From Centipeda artemidis DSM 19719 (lineage in GTDB: Bacteria; Bacillota; Negativicutes; Selenomonadales; Selenomonadaceae), in NCBI RefSeq assembly GCF_000426665.1, contig NZ_AUFU01000007.1:62001-126000 (forward strand): a stretch of DNA of 64,000 nucleotides, read 5' to 3'. This document shows, piece after piece, positions 8,287 through 17,327 of the stretch. The position numbers were made by a program, and so were the translations under genes. The number at the start of each line of letters is the position of its first letter. Position 1 is the stretch's first letter. The notes beneath the pieces are model-generated. The model was not told where the DNA came from, searched no databases, and worked only from the letters and a program-made list of their open reading frames with translations.

Positions 8287-9298
8287 TCATCTCGTCTCCC
8301 TTGCCGCGCGAAATCACGATTTCGCCCTTGTCCTCGAGCACGCGGATGACACCGACAACCTTCTGCTGCGCCTCTTCGACGTCGCGAATCTTGACGGGTC
8401 CCATGAACTCGATCTCCTCGCGCAGCATATCTGCCGCACGCGTGGACATATTCTTGAACACCTTTTCCGCAACTTCCTGCGGCGTCGCCTTGAGCGCGAG
8501 GGAGAGATCCTTCGTCTCGACCTGACGCAGGACGAGCTGGAGCGAACGGTCGTCGATCTGCACGATGTCCTCGAACACGAACATGAGCTTTTTGATCTCT
8601 TCGGCGAGTTCGGGATTGTCGACCTCGAGGGTCTCGACGATCGCCTTCTCCGTCGTACGGTCGACGCGGTTGAGCACCTCGACGATCGCCTTGATGCCGC
8701 CTGCCGTAGTAAAGTCCTGTGTAACCATAGAAGAGAGTTTCCGTTCGAGCACGCGCTCTACCTCGCGGATGAAATCCGGCGACGTACGATCCATCGTCGC
8801 AACACGCTTTGTGACCTCGACCTGCGATTCGGGAGGGAGCGATCCCAGGACGATCGCCGCCTGATCCGGATCGAGATACGCCATGACGAGCGCGATGGTC
8901 TGCGGATGCTCGTTCTGTATGAAGTTGAGGAGCTGCGCGGGATCGGTCTTGCGCAGGAAGTCGAAGGGACGCACCTGCAGGCTCGTCGTAAGACGGTTGA
9001 TGATCTCGAGCGCCTTGTCGGGGCCGAGCGCCTTCTCGAGGACGTTCTGCGCATATTGGAGACCGCCCGAAGAGATGTAATCCTGTGCCATGCACATGGA
9101 GTAGAATTCTGCGATGATCTCCGCCTTGAGCGAAGAGGATACCTGTTTTTGGTTCGCGATCTCGAGCGTTAGCTGCTCAATCTCGTCGTCATCCATATGC
9201 TGAAAGAGCTTTGCGGAGTATTCAGGCCCAAGCGCGATAAAGAGAATCGCCGCTTTTTGCTGATTCGTCATGTCTCCGCTGCCATACATGTCCGGCAT
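8279..9298 (-). CDS. fliG: Flagellar motor switch protein FliG
   Basis: 339 residues from the chosen start. Rotor protein of the C-ring; its C-terminal domain meets the stator. The middle EHPQTIALVMAYL and C-terminal charged helix (about 275-320, with DDRSLQLVLR) match FliG torque domains. The frame opens at 9322, but GGAGGGGGAG lies just before ATG 9298 (MPDMYGSG), two bases after the fliF stop, which fits a FliG of usual length. Confidence 0.95.
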   Translation of the reverse strand: MPDMYGSGDMTNQQKAAILFIALGPEYSAKLFQHMDDDEIEQLTLEIANQKQVSSSLKAEIIAEFYSMCMAQDYISSGGLQYAQNVLEKALGPDKALEIINRLTTSLQVRPFDFLRKTDPAQLLNFIQNEHPQTIALVMAYLDPDQAAIVLGSLPPESQVEVTKRVATMDRTSPDFIREVERVLERKLSSMVTQDFTTAGGIKAIVEVLNRVDRTTEKAIVETLEVDNPELAEEIKKLMFVFEDIVQIDDRSLQLVLRQVETKDLSLALKATPQEVAEKVFKNMSTRAADMLREEIEFMGPVKIRDVEEAQQKVVGVIRVLEDKGEIVISRGKGDEMIV

Positions 9299-9300
9299 GG

Positions 9301-10881
9301 TCACTCCCCCTCCGAAAGCCACGTCTTAACGAGGAGCGCAACCTCTTCCGGCTTCGCATCGATGAGCGCAAGCAGCGCCTGTTTCTGATTCATCTGCTGC
9401 TGCTCTTCTTCGGAGAGGTCTTCCTCTTCGACCTGACCCGCCGCGATTGCTGCGGCGCGCTCCTCTGCGATGCGCTCTTCTTCGATACGCTGCGCCTCTT
9501 CCGCCGCTTCGCGTTCAAGACGTTTCTTGCGGCGATACATGAGGATTCCTCCAACGATGAGGGCGATGATGAGCAGGACGATGCCGACCTGCGCGTAGAA
9601 AATGCGATCCTGACGATCCTTTTCCGCCTGTTCTTCTGCCGCGCGGCGCTCCGCCGCCTCTTTGCTGAACGGCAGGGGTTCGACGGAGATCGTGTCGCCG
9701 CGCGCCTGATTGATGCCCGCCGCACTGCTGACCGTGCGCAGGATGCTCTCCTGCTGCGGCTGCGTCACGTCGTCATTGACGAGAACGGCAACCGTCAGCC
9801 GACGGATCGATCCGGGCGATGCGATGACGTGCTGGCGCTCTTCGTTGATCTCATAGTTCTTTGTGGATTCTTTTTTCTCGTACTGCGCGTTGGCGTTGCT
9901 CTCCTGCTCCACATAACCGGGCACGTTGCTCTGTACGCCCGCCGGTCCTCCCGGATTCGTCGAGCTCCCGGTGTAGTTCTCGGAAATATCTTGCTGACTG
10001 CGAATGATGCCTGCGTCGTCCACAACGGGGGTAAATGTCTGCTTATCCGTCAGGCGGTCGTCAAAGTCGAGTTCGACGCTGACGCGTGCAACGGCACGTC
10101 CTTCTCCAAGCGTTTGATCGAGGAGCGACTGCACCTTTTTCTCAATATTGTCCTGTACCTTGCGGGTCATATCGAGCTGTGTAAGCGTCTTGACCCCGAC
10201 CGACTTTTCGTCCTGGTCGTCCGGATCGTTGAGGATTTTCCCTGTGTCGTCAACGATCGTGATATTTTCAGGCGTTAAGCCCTTGACGCTGTGCGCGGCA
10301 AGGTTGACAATGCCCTTAATTTCCTTTTTGGTCAGTTCCGTGCCCGGCTTCAGGCGCAGCATAATAGACGCCGTGGCGGGCTTTTCCTCTTTTTTGTAGA
10401 GGCTGTCCTCCGGCAGCACGATGTGTACGCGCGCCTTTTCAACGGCATCGATCTGCTCAATGGTTCGCGTCAATTCGCCCTGCAGCGCCTGGAGATAGTT
10501 GACACGATTCTGAAACTCGGTCACACCGAGTTTACTGTCGTCAAAGATCTCAAACCCCTTGTTTCCGCGCGGAAGCCCCTGTGTGGCGAGATTGAGGCGC
10601 GCCTCATGGACATTCGTCGTCGGCACAAGAATGGTCGTCCCATTCTTGCCGTCCTGCACCTCATAGCTGATCTTCGCTTCACGCAGCTGATTGGCGACCT
10701 CGCCCGCATCCTTGGTCTCCATATCGGTAAAGAGCGGCACCATATCCGGTTTGCTGCCATACCAAAAACTGAGTCCAAAGATGAGTGCAAGAATCGCGAG
10801 TGCGGAGCCAAGCATGATATAGCGTTGGCGCTTGTCAAAGCGTTCCCACATGGCAAGGCCGCGCTCTTTCCACTCTCCCAT
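9301..10881 (-). CDS. fliF: Flagellar MS-ring protein FliF
   Basis: 526 residues. Forms the membrane/supramembrane ring. Membrane helices lie near 26-45 and 437-458; between them are the periplasmic ring-building motifs of the YscJ/FliF family. The cytoplasmic tail after 460 is a Glu-rich helix ending in KPEEVALLVKTWL, the FliG-binding segment. Sits between fliE and fliG, as in most flagellated bacteria. Confidence 0.96.
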   Translation of the reverse strand: MGEWKERGLAMWERFDKRQRYIMLGSALAILALIFGLSFWYGSKPDMVPLFTDMETKDAGEVANQLREAKISYEVQDGKNGTTILVPTTNVHEARLNLATQGLPRGNKGFEIFDDSKLGVTEFQNRVNYLQALQGELTRTIEQIDAVEKARVHIVLPEDSLYKKEEKPATASIMLRLKPGTELTKKEIKGIVNLAAHSVKGLTPENITIVDDTGKILNDPDDQDEKSVGVKTLTQLDMTRKVQDNIEKKVQSLLDQTLGEGRAVARVSVELDFDDRLTDKQTFTPVVDDAGIIRSQQDISENYTGSSTNPGGPAGVQSNVPGYVEQESNANAQYEKKESTKNYEINEERQHVIASPGSIRRLTVAVLVNDDVTQPQQESILRTVSSAAGINQARGDTISVEPLPFSKEAAERRAAEEQAEKDRQDRIFYAQVGIVLLIIALIVGGILMYRRKKRLEREAAEEAQRIEEERIAEERAAAIAAGQVEEEDLSEEEQQQMNQKQALLALIDAKPEEVALLVKTWLSEGE

Positions 10882-10964
10882 AATCTCTTTCCCTTCAAGT
10901 CATCATGGATGTACTTCCCGTTCCCCCATGCGGGCGCCGCCGCATAGTGCAAACTAGGAAGCGA

Positions 10965-11267
10965 TCAAACCTGCATTCGCATGATTTCCTGATAGGCAGA
11001 AACAGCGCGGTTGCGCAGCTGCAGCGTCAGCTGAAGCGCGATCTCGGCTTTCTGCCCTGCCACGATGACCTGAGAGACATCCTGGACTTCTCCCGCCGCC
11101 AGCAGTGCATCCTGATGTTCAGAGTCGAGCTGGAGCCGGTTCACCTCGGAGAGCGCATCTTTCAGATAGGTCCCGAAGCTTTTTGTCTCCGCCCTGTCAA
11201 CTGTCTCCCCAAGATGACTGGTCGCGCGCATCGTTACGGGGGTCATTTGCAGTGCTTGTATTTCCAT
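10965..11267 (-). CDS. fliE: Flagellar hook-basal body protein FliE
   Basis: 100 residues, the usual length. Two helices with SFGTYLKDALSEVNRLQ and the C-terminal family motif LTLQLRNRAVSAYQEIMRM. FliE joins the MS-ring/export gate to the rod. Lies between flgC and fliF in the basal-body operon. Confidence 0.93.
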   Translation of the reverse strand: MEIQALQMTPVTMRATSHLGETVDRAETKSFGTYLKDALSEVNRLQLDSEHQDALLAAGEVQDVSQVIVAGQKAEIALQLTLQLRNRAVSAYQEIMRMQV

Positions 11268-11301
11268 GTAAATCGATCTCCCTTATCAATGAGCGCTGAA
11301 A

Positions 11302-11757
11302 TTAGCTGCCGCTGCCGATGCGCAGTGCTGCATTTACCATGGATTTCGCGGCATTGATGGTCGTTGTGTTTGCCTCGTAGCCGCGCGATGCCGAGATCAT
11401 ATCCACCATCTCGGAGACGATATTGACGTTCGGGCGTTCAACATAGCCCTCCGCGTTCGCATCCGGATGTCCCGGCTCGTAGACGAGCACGCCCGGCGAC
11501 CGATCCGTCTCGATTGAGAGCGCACGAACGCCGTCCCCCGGGCGCATCCGCTCGGATGCACGTGCGAGGAACGACTCAAAACCGATTCCATTGCCCTTTT
11601 CACGCGGCTGAAAGACCACATAGCGGCGATGATAAGCGCCGCCGCCTTGTGCGCGTGTCGTATTCGCATTCGCAATATTATTCGAGATAACGTCCATGCG
11701 CAGACGTTCTGCCGTAAGTCCGGATGCCGCTGCGTCAATTCCCAAAAACATGCCCAT
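11302..11757 (-). CDS. flgC: Flagellar basal-body rod protein FlgC
   Basis: 151 residues. Proximal rod subunit exported by the type III gate. The N-terminal rod/hook motif ISNNIANANTTRAQGG and C-terminal helix DMISASRGYEANTTTIN are clear. GGGAGG lies seven bases before the first ATG. Second gene of the flgB operon. Confidence 0.95.
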   Translation of the reverse strand: MGMFLGIDAAASGLTAERLRMDVISNNIANANTTRAQGGGAYHRRYVVFQPREKGNGIGFESFLARASERMRPGDGVRALSIETDRSPGVLVYEPGHPDANAEGYVERPNVNIVSEMVDMISASRGYEANTTTINAAKSMVNAALRIGSGS

Positions 11758-11775
11758 ACCGTTCCCTCCCTATAT

Positions 11776-12198
11776 TCAGCTGCCCTGATTGCTGTTGATA
11801 ATACTCTTTATCTTACTCACATAACCGCCCATACGGTTTGCTAAGGCGCTGTAATAGAGCTGGTTTTTCGCGACCTCCGCCATCTCGATGTCAATGTCCA
11901 CATTGTTCCCGTCAAGACGCATGTTCGTCGTACTGTCCTGCTCGATCACGCCGTGCGCCTTCCCGCGGAAGGCCAGCGGAAAATGCCGGTCATGCGTGCG
12001 CACAACCTTCATCAGCGGATCTTCGGCAAGCCCCAGCTCTTTTTGCAGAAGATCTTCAAACCGGACATGGCTTCGCCTAAAGTTCGGTGTATTCACGTTG
12101 GCAATATTGTTGCTGAGCACCTCATGCCGCAGGGATGCCGCGGCCAGTGCGCGGCTGCCGATGTCGAGCGTTGAGGAACTAACGAGCTGTTCCAGCAT
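11776..12198 (-). CDS. flgB: Flagellar basal-body rod protein FlgB
   Basis: 140 residues, first structural gene of the operon. Proximal rod subunit; the motif SNNIANVNTPNFRR near residue 30 and the C-terminal helix NQLYYSALANRMGG are diagnostic. An AAAGGA site lies 12 bases before the ATG. The promoter is about 95 bases upstream. Confidence 0.95.
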   Translation of the reverse strand: MLEQLVSSSTLDIGSRALAAASLRHEVLSNNIANVNTPNFRRSHVRFEDLLQKELGLAEDPLMKVVRTHDRHFPLAFRGKAHGVIEQDSTTNMRLDGNNVDIDIEMAEVAKNQLYYSALANRMGGYVSKIKSIINSNQGS

Positions 12199-12293
12199 GA
12201 AACGTCACATTCCTTTCCCCATTTCCTTGCATCAAAAAAACTGCATAGGAAAACATATTTATTATTTCTACATCCCCGAAAAAAATCCTTTTC

Positions 12294-12322
12294 ATTCTAG
12301 CACTTTTCCCCCAAAAAGTGAA
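12294..12322 (-). promoter_or_regulatory. Extended -10 promoter for the flgB operon
   Basis: TTCACT (12317-12322), 17-base spacer ending TGC, TAGAAT (12294-12299) on the minus strand. It starts just after the stop of the P-loop/Asp23 gene. It looks like housekeeping sigma, not the flagellar sigma-28 form. Confidence 0.65.
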
Positions 12323-12330
12323 GAAGGCTT

Positions 12331-13179
12331 TTATGCGGGTGCTGCCGCCGGAGCAACATGCAGACTTTTAACCAGAATATTGACCTCATGCACGACCATC
12401 CCCGTCATGCGTTCGATCTCATAGCACAGCTCGCTTCGAAGCGTTTCCATAGTGTTTGTAATCTCATGCCCGTAGGAGAATACGAGCTCGGTTGAAACCG
12501 TAATCCCAAGATCGTCGTCTCCATTGACCACATGCTGTACATGGGTACTCCCGACACCATATACTTCGTCAATTTTTTCTGCGACGATGTGCACAATATT
12601 TTTGATCACGGAGTCGTCGATGACGAGTTTTCCGTAATAACTGAATACGGGTCGTACGATCGAACGCTCCCCGAGGCGGCGCCGCTTCGATGAGGAGGTC
12701 TTGAAAAAAGATTTAATTGGATCAATGAGGTAGCCGGAAAAATGAGGTTTTAGTTCAATGCTCGGCACGGGAATAATGTGCTCGCCTTTCTTGAGGCGAT
12801 GGTACTGCGCGATTTCCATATCTTTTTTCGAGGCGATATCCTCAATGCGGATGATCTTGCTGATCGTACCGATGCGCAGCGTCTTGGCAATCTTCTGCAC
12901 CATGTTCTCGGAGGTGCCGAGCACGAGAATGCGGCGCGGCGCGGCGGCGGCGATTGCCTCGCGCACCATTGAAGCGTGTCCCGCCAAAACGAAAATCGCA
13001 CGCCGAACCGCCATGATGCGGTTCTTCTCCTTCTTCGCGGAAATGCCGCCGATAACCTTACCGTCTTTGATGAGAATGCCGTCGTCGATGATGGCGTCCG
13101 CGCCGTTCTTTTGGGCGACCCACAGCGCGCGGTGGCTTTTTCCCGTGCCGCTGGGGCCGACAAGGGCGATCACGTCCAT
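12331..13179 (-). CDS. P-loop NTPase fused to Asp23/Gls24-like domain
   Basis: 282 residues, function unknown. Residues 8-15 (GPSGTGKS) are a Walker A loop, followed by an ATPase-like half to about 150 with DAIIDDGILI and a second strand RRILVLGTSE. The C-terminal part (about 165-275) has the pattern of Asp23/Gls24 envelope stress proteins (GKLVIDDSVIKNIV, IDEVYGVGSTHVQ, VVHEVNILVKSL). It lies between the PHP gene and the flgB promoter. An alternative view is one unusual NTPase family; the Asp23 call rests on pattern only. Confidence 0.7.
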   Translation of the reverse strand: MDVIALVGPSGTGKSHRALWVAQKNGADAIIDDGILIKDGKVIGGISAKKEKNRIMAVRRAIFVLAGHASMVREAIAAAAPRRILVLGTSENMVQKIAKTLRIGTISKIIRIEDIASKKDMEIAQYHRLKKGEHIIPVPSIELKPHFSGYLIDPIKSFFKTSSSKRRRLGERSIVRPVFSYYGKLVIDDSVIKNIVHIVAEKIDEVYGVGSTHVQHVVNGDDDLGITVSTELVFSYGHEITNTMETLRSELCYEIERMTGMVVHEVNILVKSLHVAPAAAPA

Positions 13180-13210
13180 GCGTGTCCCTCCTCTTTATGA
13201 TTCCAAGCCG

Positions 13211-14044
13211 TTATGCGCCGTGCGGCGGCCGGTAGAAATTTTCCGCGTAGACATCCTCGATGGTAAACTGACCGAGTTCGCCCGGCTCGCGCCCTGTAAA
13301 GCCGCGGTAGTCCGAACCGCCCGAAACGAAAAGCCCGTGCCGCTGCGCGATTTCAAGATAGTGCTGCGTGTCCTGCATGTCGTAGCTTGGATAAAACACC
13401 TCGATGCCGCCGATGCCACGCTCGATGAGATCCGTGACCACCGCTTCGTCACCGATGGATTTCGGATTGGCGAGCACAGGCACACCGCCTGCCCCCTTGA
13501 TGATGTCGATGAGTTCGTCGGGCGCGAGGCGAAAATGCGGCACATAGGCAGGTCTGCCGCGCATAAGGAGCTGCTCGAAACAGGGACGTATGGCGTCGAA
13601 ATAGCCTTTTTTGACGAGTACGCGCGCCACATGGGAGCGGCCGATAGCCTTGCACATTCCCTCGTCGGTCAGCACCTCTGTCTCACCGATCTCGTAACCA
13701 AGCCCTTTGAGTTTATCCACAATTTCAGTAAACCGTGTCCACCGTGCTTCGCTGAGTTCTTCGAGTTTTTCTTGGAGTCCTGCGTTATAGATATCGATCC
13801 CATAGCCGAGAATGTGCACCGTCCGATCCGGATAATCGGCACTGAATCCGACGCCCGGAATGATGCGCAGCTGACTTCCTGCCGGGCAGCGGCCGCTCTC
13901 ATAGAGTTCGGTCACGCCCTCCACACTGTCGTGGTCGGTAATCGATATATAGCGAAGTCCCGCAGCCTTTGCCGCTTCTACGATCTCCTCCGGGGTATCC
14001 CTCCCATCGGAAAAGGTCGTATGGATATGCAAATCGCTTGCCAT
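13211..14044 (-). CDS. PHP domain phosphoesterase (YciV/RNase AM-like)
   Basis: 277 residues. A single PHP metal-dependent phosphoesterase domain: DLHIHTTFSDG at 4-14 and ITDHDSVEG near 36 supply metal ligands, with further histidines near ANPKSIGD and SGGSDYRG. Relatives act on 3',5'-nucleoside bisphosphates or trim RNA 5' ends (YciV/RNase AM). Twelve bases from ymdB and near rny, which supports a role in RNA turnover; substrate is inferred. Confidence 0.82.
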   Translation of the reverse strand: MASDLHIHTTFSDGRDTPEEIVEAAKAAGLRYISITDHDSVEGVTELYESGRCPAGSQLRIIPGVGFSADYPDRTVHILGYGIDIYNAGLQEKLEELSEARWTRFTEIVDKLKGLGYEIGETEVLTDEGMCKAIGRSHVARVLVKKGYFDAIRPCFEQLLMRGRPAYVPHFRLAPDELIDIIKGAGGVPVLANPKSIGDEAVVTDLIERGIGGIEVFYPSYDMQDTQHYLEIAQRHGLFVSGGSDYRGFTGREPGELGQFTIEDVYAENFYRPPHGA

Positions 14045-14055
14045 GTAAAATCTCC

Positions 14056-14847
14056 CTAAGTTTGAGGCTGTTCGTTCCGAATTAATACACGTTCAATGGT
14101 CGTACGGCGCCTTTGCACGTCGTCGATATCCACGATGACGGCAGCATACTCCGCCGCCCCCTCCGCCATCTCGAAGCGTACAGGCATCCCCGACAGAAAC
14201 TTCCTCAAAACGAGATCCGTACGCACGCCGAGAATGGAATCCTGCACCCCGACCATACCGAGATCCGTGATGTACGCCGTACCGTGCGGCAAAATCCGCT
14301 CGTCCGCCGTCTGTACGTGTGTATGCGTGCCGACGACAACATCCGCACGCCCGTCAAGATAATAGCCCATCGCGAGCTTTTCGGAGGTCGTTTCCGCATG
14401 AAAGTCAAGGACGAAAATATCTGCGCGGTCGCCGATCTCTGCGATCAGCTCCTCCGCCTTTTGAAACGGGCAGTCCATCGGCGGCATAAAGGAGCGTCCC
14501 GACAGATTCATGACCGCAATGTTCCGCGCCTTGAACGGAAAAATGCAGTACCCCTGCCCCGGTGTCCCCTCCGGATAGTTGGCGGGACGCACGAGAAACG
14601 GCTCGTCGTCGATGAAGTCGAAGACTTCTTTTTTATCCCACACATGGTTGCCGGAGGTCACAATATCCGCACCGCCCGCATAGAGCTCATCCAACGCCTT
14701 GCGCGTAAAGCCCTTGCCCCCGGCGCAGTTCTCTCCGTTGACAATCACGACGTCTATTTTTCGCTCCGTGCGGAGCCGCGGCGTATGCGCGCGGAAGGCG
14801 CGGCGCCCCGCACGTCCGACGACATCTCCGACCAACATGATGCGCAC
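14056..14847 (-). CDS. ymdB: YmdB family metallophosphoesterase
   Basis: 263 residues, standard for the TIGR00282/YmdB family. Metal ligands are seen in VGDVVGRAGR, NGENCAGG, SGNHVWDKK and the late GTHTHVQTAD. Bacillus YmdB hydrolyses 2',3'-cyclic nucleotides and influences biofilm versus motility choices, and is a neighbour of rny, as here. Start GTG at 14847, six bases after AGGAGA. Confidence 0.92.
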   Translation of the reverse strand: MRIMLVGDVVGRAGRRAFRAHTPRLRTERKIDVVIVNGENCAGGKGFTRKALDELYAGGADIVTSGNHVWDKKEVFDFIDDEPFLVRPANYPEGTPGQGYCIFPFKARNIAVMNLSGRSFMPPMDCPFQKAEELIAEIGDRADIFVLDFHAETTSEKLAMGYYLDGRADVVVGTHTHVQTADERILPHGTAYITDLGMVGVQDSILGVRTDLVLRKFLSGMPVRFEMAEGAAEYAAVIVDIDDVQRRRTTIERVLIRNEQPQT

Positions 14848-14885
14848 GCGATTTCTCCTTTACAGCAGCACGATAAATAATCTGC

Positions 14886-15446
14886 TCACGAACGATTGTA
14901 AACAACGACCTGATCATGCTCGCGAATACCGACCAGACGGTCATGCAGCGGAATATCCCGCACGGCAACGAGCATCCGCTCGAGGGTCTCGTGCTGGAGG
15001 CTGCTGAACTCTGTATCGAGCACATCCATATTGTGCGGATCGACGAGGAGCTGATCCCCAAACTTGTCCGTCATAAGGCGCACAATGAGACTTAGCTCAC
15101 GTTCAGTCAGTTCCGTCATGGGGCGCAGGAGATGCAGCATCGTGAGTGCATCGTACCGCTCATATGCCGTCTGCGACTCGCACAGAATCCCGTCCTCCAG
15201 TGCGTGATAAGTCTCAATGCTCTCGATCAAAAATGACGAAAACGTATCCATTTCCGCGTCGGACACTGCCGCGCGAATGGTAAAATCAAGGGTCAGCCCG
15301 CCGCCGGCGGGATCATATGACACGGAAGCGATCTCCGGGAAACAAACGAGCATGGAGGCAAGCAGCTGCACGCCGGGGCGTGCCTGTTCGCGCGCCTGTC
15401 TGCCGTTTTTTCGCGGAGCGAAATGCCTGCGCAAAAAATCAAACAT
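14886..15446 (-). CDS. Conserved hypothetical protein
   Basis: 186 residues, no family recognised. A basic N-terminus (residues 1-22), no membrane helix, then an acidic, Leu-rich alpha/beta body. GGGGAGAG precedes the ATG. It lies between ymdB and the diguanylate cyclase in the same direction, so it is probably part of the rny-ymdB transcript. It may be a small cytoplasmic partner; I cannot say more. Confidence 0.75.
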   Translation of the reverse strand: MFDFLRRHFAPRKNGRQAREQARPGVQLLASMLVCFPEIASVSYDPAGGGLTLDFTIRAAVSDAEMDTFSSFLIESIETYHALEDGILCESQTAYERYDALTMLHLLRPMTELTERELSLIVRLMTDKFGDQLLVDPHNMDVLDTEFSSLQHETLERMLVAVRDIPLHDRLVGIREHDQVVVYNRS

Positions 15447-15478
15447 GGTATGCTCTCCCCATCACACTAATTTCTTTT

Positions 15479-17254
15479 CTATTCACCCTGCCGTACTTTC
15501 CCCAGGCCAAGGCAGTAGACCGCGTTGCGCCCCTCTTTCTTTGCCCTGTAGAGCGCTTCGTCCGCATTCTTAAAGAGCTGCAGCTCGTTGTCACGCTCCG
15601 GATCAAAATGGGCGACGCCGATACTGACCGTCACATTGCCGTCAAACGCCATCTTTGCCGCCTCGACGCGCCGGCGGATTCGTTCGCCCACGCGCCCCGC
15701 AAGCTCGAGCGTGGCGCCCTGCAGGATGACAAAGAACTCGTCTCCGCCCCAACGGCAGCCCGCATCCGAGCCGCGGATGGTGCCCGAAATGGCGTCTGCA
15801 ACCGTCAGCAGCACTTTGTCCCCAACATCATGCCCATAGGTATCGTTGACGCCCTTAAAGTGATCGATATCCATCAGCATGACGGTCAGCAGCGTCCGAT
15901 TCTCCTGTGCGTCGCGCACTGCCTCTTGGAGCAGCCGCTCCATCTCACGGCGATTGAGCAGGTTCGTCAGCGCATCGCGGCTTGCCAGCTGGCTCAGCCG
16001 ACGGTTGGCACTGTTCAGTTCCTCCTCCGTAACGCGGACAAAATGCGACATGAAGGCAATCATCTTGCGGTTGTAGGAGAGCTGCGCCACGCGTTTGGGA
16101 TGCAGCTCTACATCGCAGACGCCCTCGGCGTTCTCCTTCATGCCGACCAGCATGACATTCAGCTGTGCGGCGACAATTTTTCTCCCCGCGCGGCGCACCT
16201 CGCCAAACATGAAGGATGCTGCGGCGGGAAACGCCGCACATGCGCCAAGCTCACTCGTCACATCATCACCGAGCAGAAGATAATGCCCGACACACGCCGC
16301 CCCCATAACTACCTGCGGCGAAAAATCCGCCATGTGATGCGCGTTCTTCGCCGCCGTCGAGAGAATTGCATAGGGATCACCATATGCAAGGCGCAGCTTC
16401 GTCCCCTTTGCAATAGGAACGCCAAAGGTCAGCTCTCCGCTGCCCTCCTCGATTTTAATCGGTACACGCGCGGAGATCGACCCATCCTCCTCTTCAAAGC
16501 AGAGGGGAAAGAGCGCGGCGTCCGCGCCGAAATTATCGTCGCCCTTAATACCGAAATACCGTTCGTAAATTTTAAGCGGCATATCGCCGTCGAGTTCTTT
16601 AATCGTGCAGCCGTCCACGTGGGTCGCCACGATCTCACGCCCGAGCATGTTCCAGCCAAAATTGCGCGTCACACACGCCGCAAGAGTCTCCCCTCCAAAG
16701 ACGACGGCGAGCGTTCCCCGAGTCATTTCCTCATCGTCCGCAAGGATATAACCGCGTGCCTGCATCGGCGCGGCATCGACAAACGCCCCGAACACCTCGA
16801 TACGCTCGTCAATATCCGAAAACGACGCAAGAATATCGTCAATCCGATCCATCATACCGACGACAAAAAAACCTGCCAGTTTCGTATGGGGACGCTCTGC
16901 CACAAAATCTACAAAGTGCCTTTTCGTCGCTTCGTCCGCAGTCTCTGAGCGGATCATGAGGAAATCCGCCTGTGAGGACTCGAACGTGAGGAACACGAGC
17001 ATAATTCCGTCGTTATCAAGGTGCATCTCCGCCATTTTGAGTGCGGACGTATGAACGAGAATCCGCGCCGCAGGAAAGAGTTCCCTCATGCTGTCCCTCA
17101 GGGCGCGGGCATCCTCAATCGGCACTGAACACGGCAGCACCGCCGTGATGAGGAGTGTTTCTATATGAGGGAGCCGGTCAAGTTTTTCCTTTGCCTTCTC
17201 CGCCGTCCGGCGGACATCCTCCGCCCTTGCGGCAATATATGATAGTTGCTGCAT
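15479..17254 (-). CDS. FIST-domain sensor diguanylate cyclase (GGDEF)
   Basis: 591 residues, cytoplasmic. Residues about 30-225 look like FIST_N and about 230-380 like FIST_C, a small-molecule sensor pair. A short helical linker leads to a GGDEF domain (about 430-591) with intact GGDEF at 503-507 and an RxxD inhibitory site (RGSD) exactly five residues before it. It should make c-di-GMP from two GTP and be product-inhibited. Downstream of rny. The PilZ protein at 31365 is a likely effector. Ligand of the FIST module unknown. Confidence 0.85.
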   Translation of the reverse strand: MQQLSYIAARAEDVRRTAEKAKEKLDRLPHIETLLITAVLPCSVPIEDARALRDSMRELFPAARILVHTSALKMAEMHLDNDGIMLVFLTFESSQADFLMIRSETADEATKRHFVDFVAERPHTKLAGFFVVGMMDRIDDILASFSDIDERIEVFGAFVDAAPMQARGYILADDEEMTRGTLAVVFGGETLAACVTRNFGWNMLGREIVATHVDGCTIKELDGDMPLKIYERYFGIKGDDNFGADAALFPLCFEEEDGSISARVPIKIEEGSGELTFGVPIAKGTKLRLAYGDPYAILSTAAKNAHHMADFSPQVVMGAACVGHYLLLGDDVTSELGACAAFPAAASFMFGEVRRAGRKIVAAQLNVMLVGMKENAEGVCDVELHPKRVAQLSYNRKMIAFMSHFVRVTEEELNSANRRLSQLASRDALTNLLNRREMERLLQEAVRDAQENRTLLTVMLMDIDHFKGVNDTYGHDVGDKVLLTVADAISGTIRGSDAGCRWGGDEFFVILQGATLELAGRVGERIRRRVEAAKMAFDGNVTVSIGVAHFDPERDNELQLFKNADEALYRAKKEGRNAVYCLGLGKVRQGE

Positions 17255-17327
17255 AATGTCCCTTTTTCAAACAAGAGGTGCATGCCTCCCCCACACGCCC
17301 CCCTCGGGCGCCATAACGCTAGTCCCG

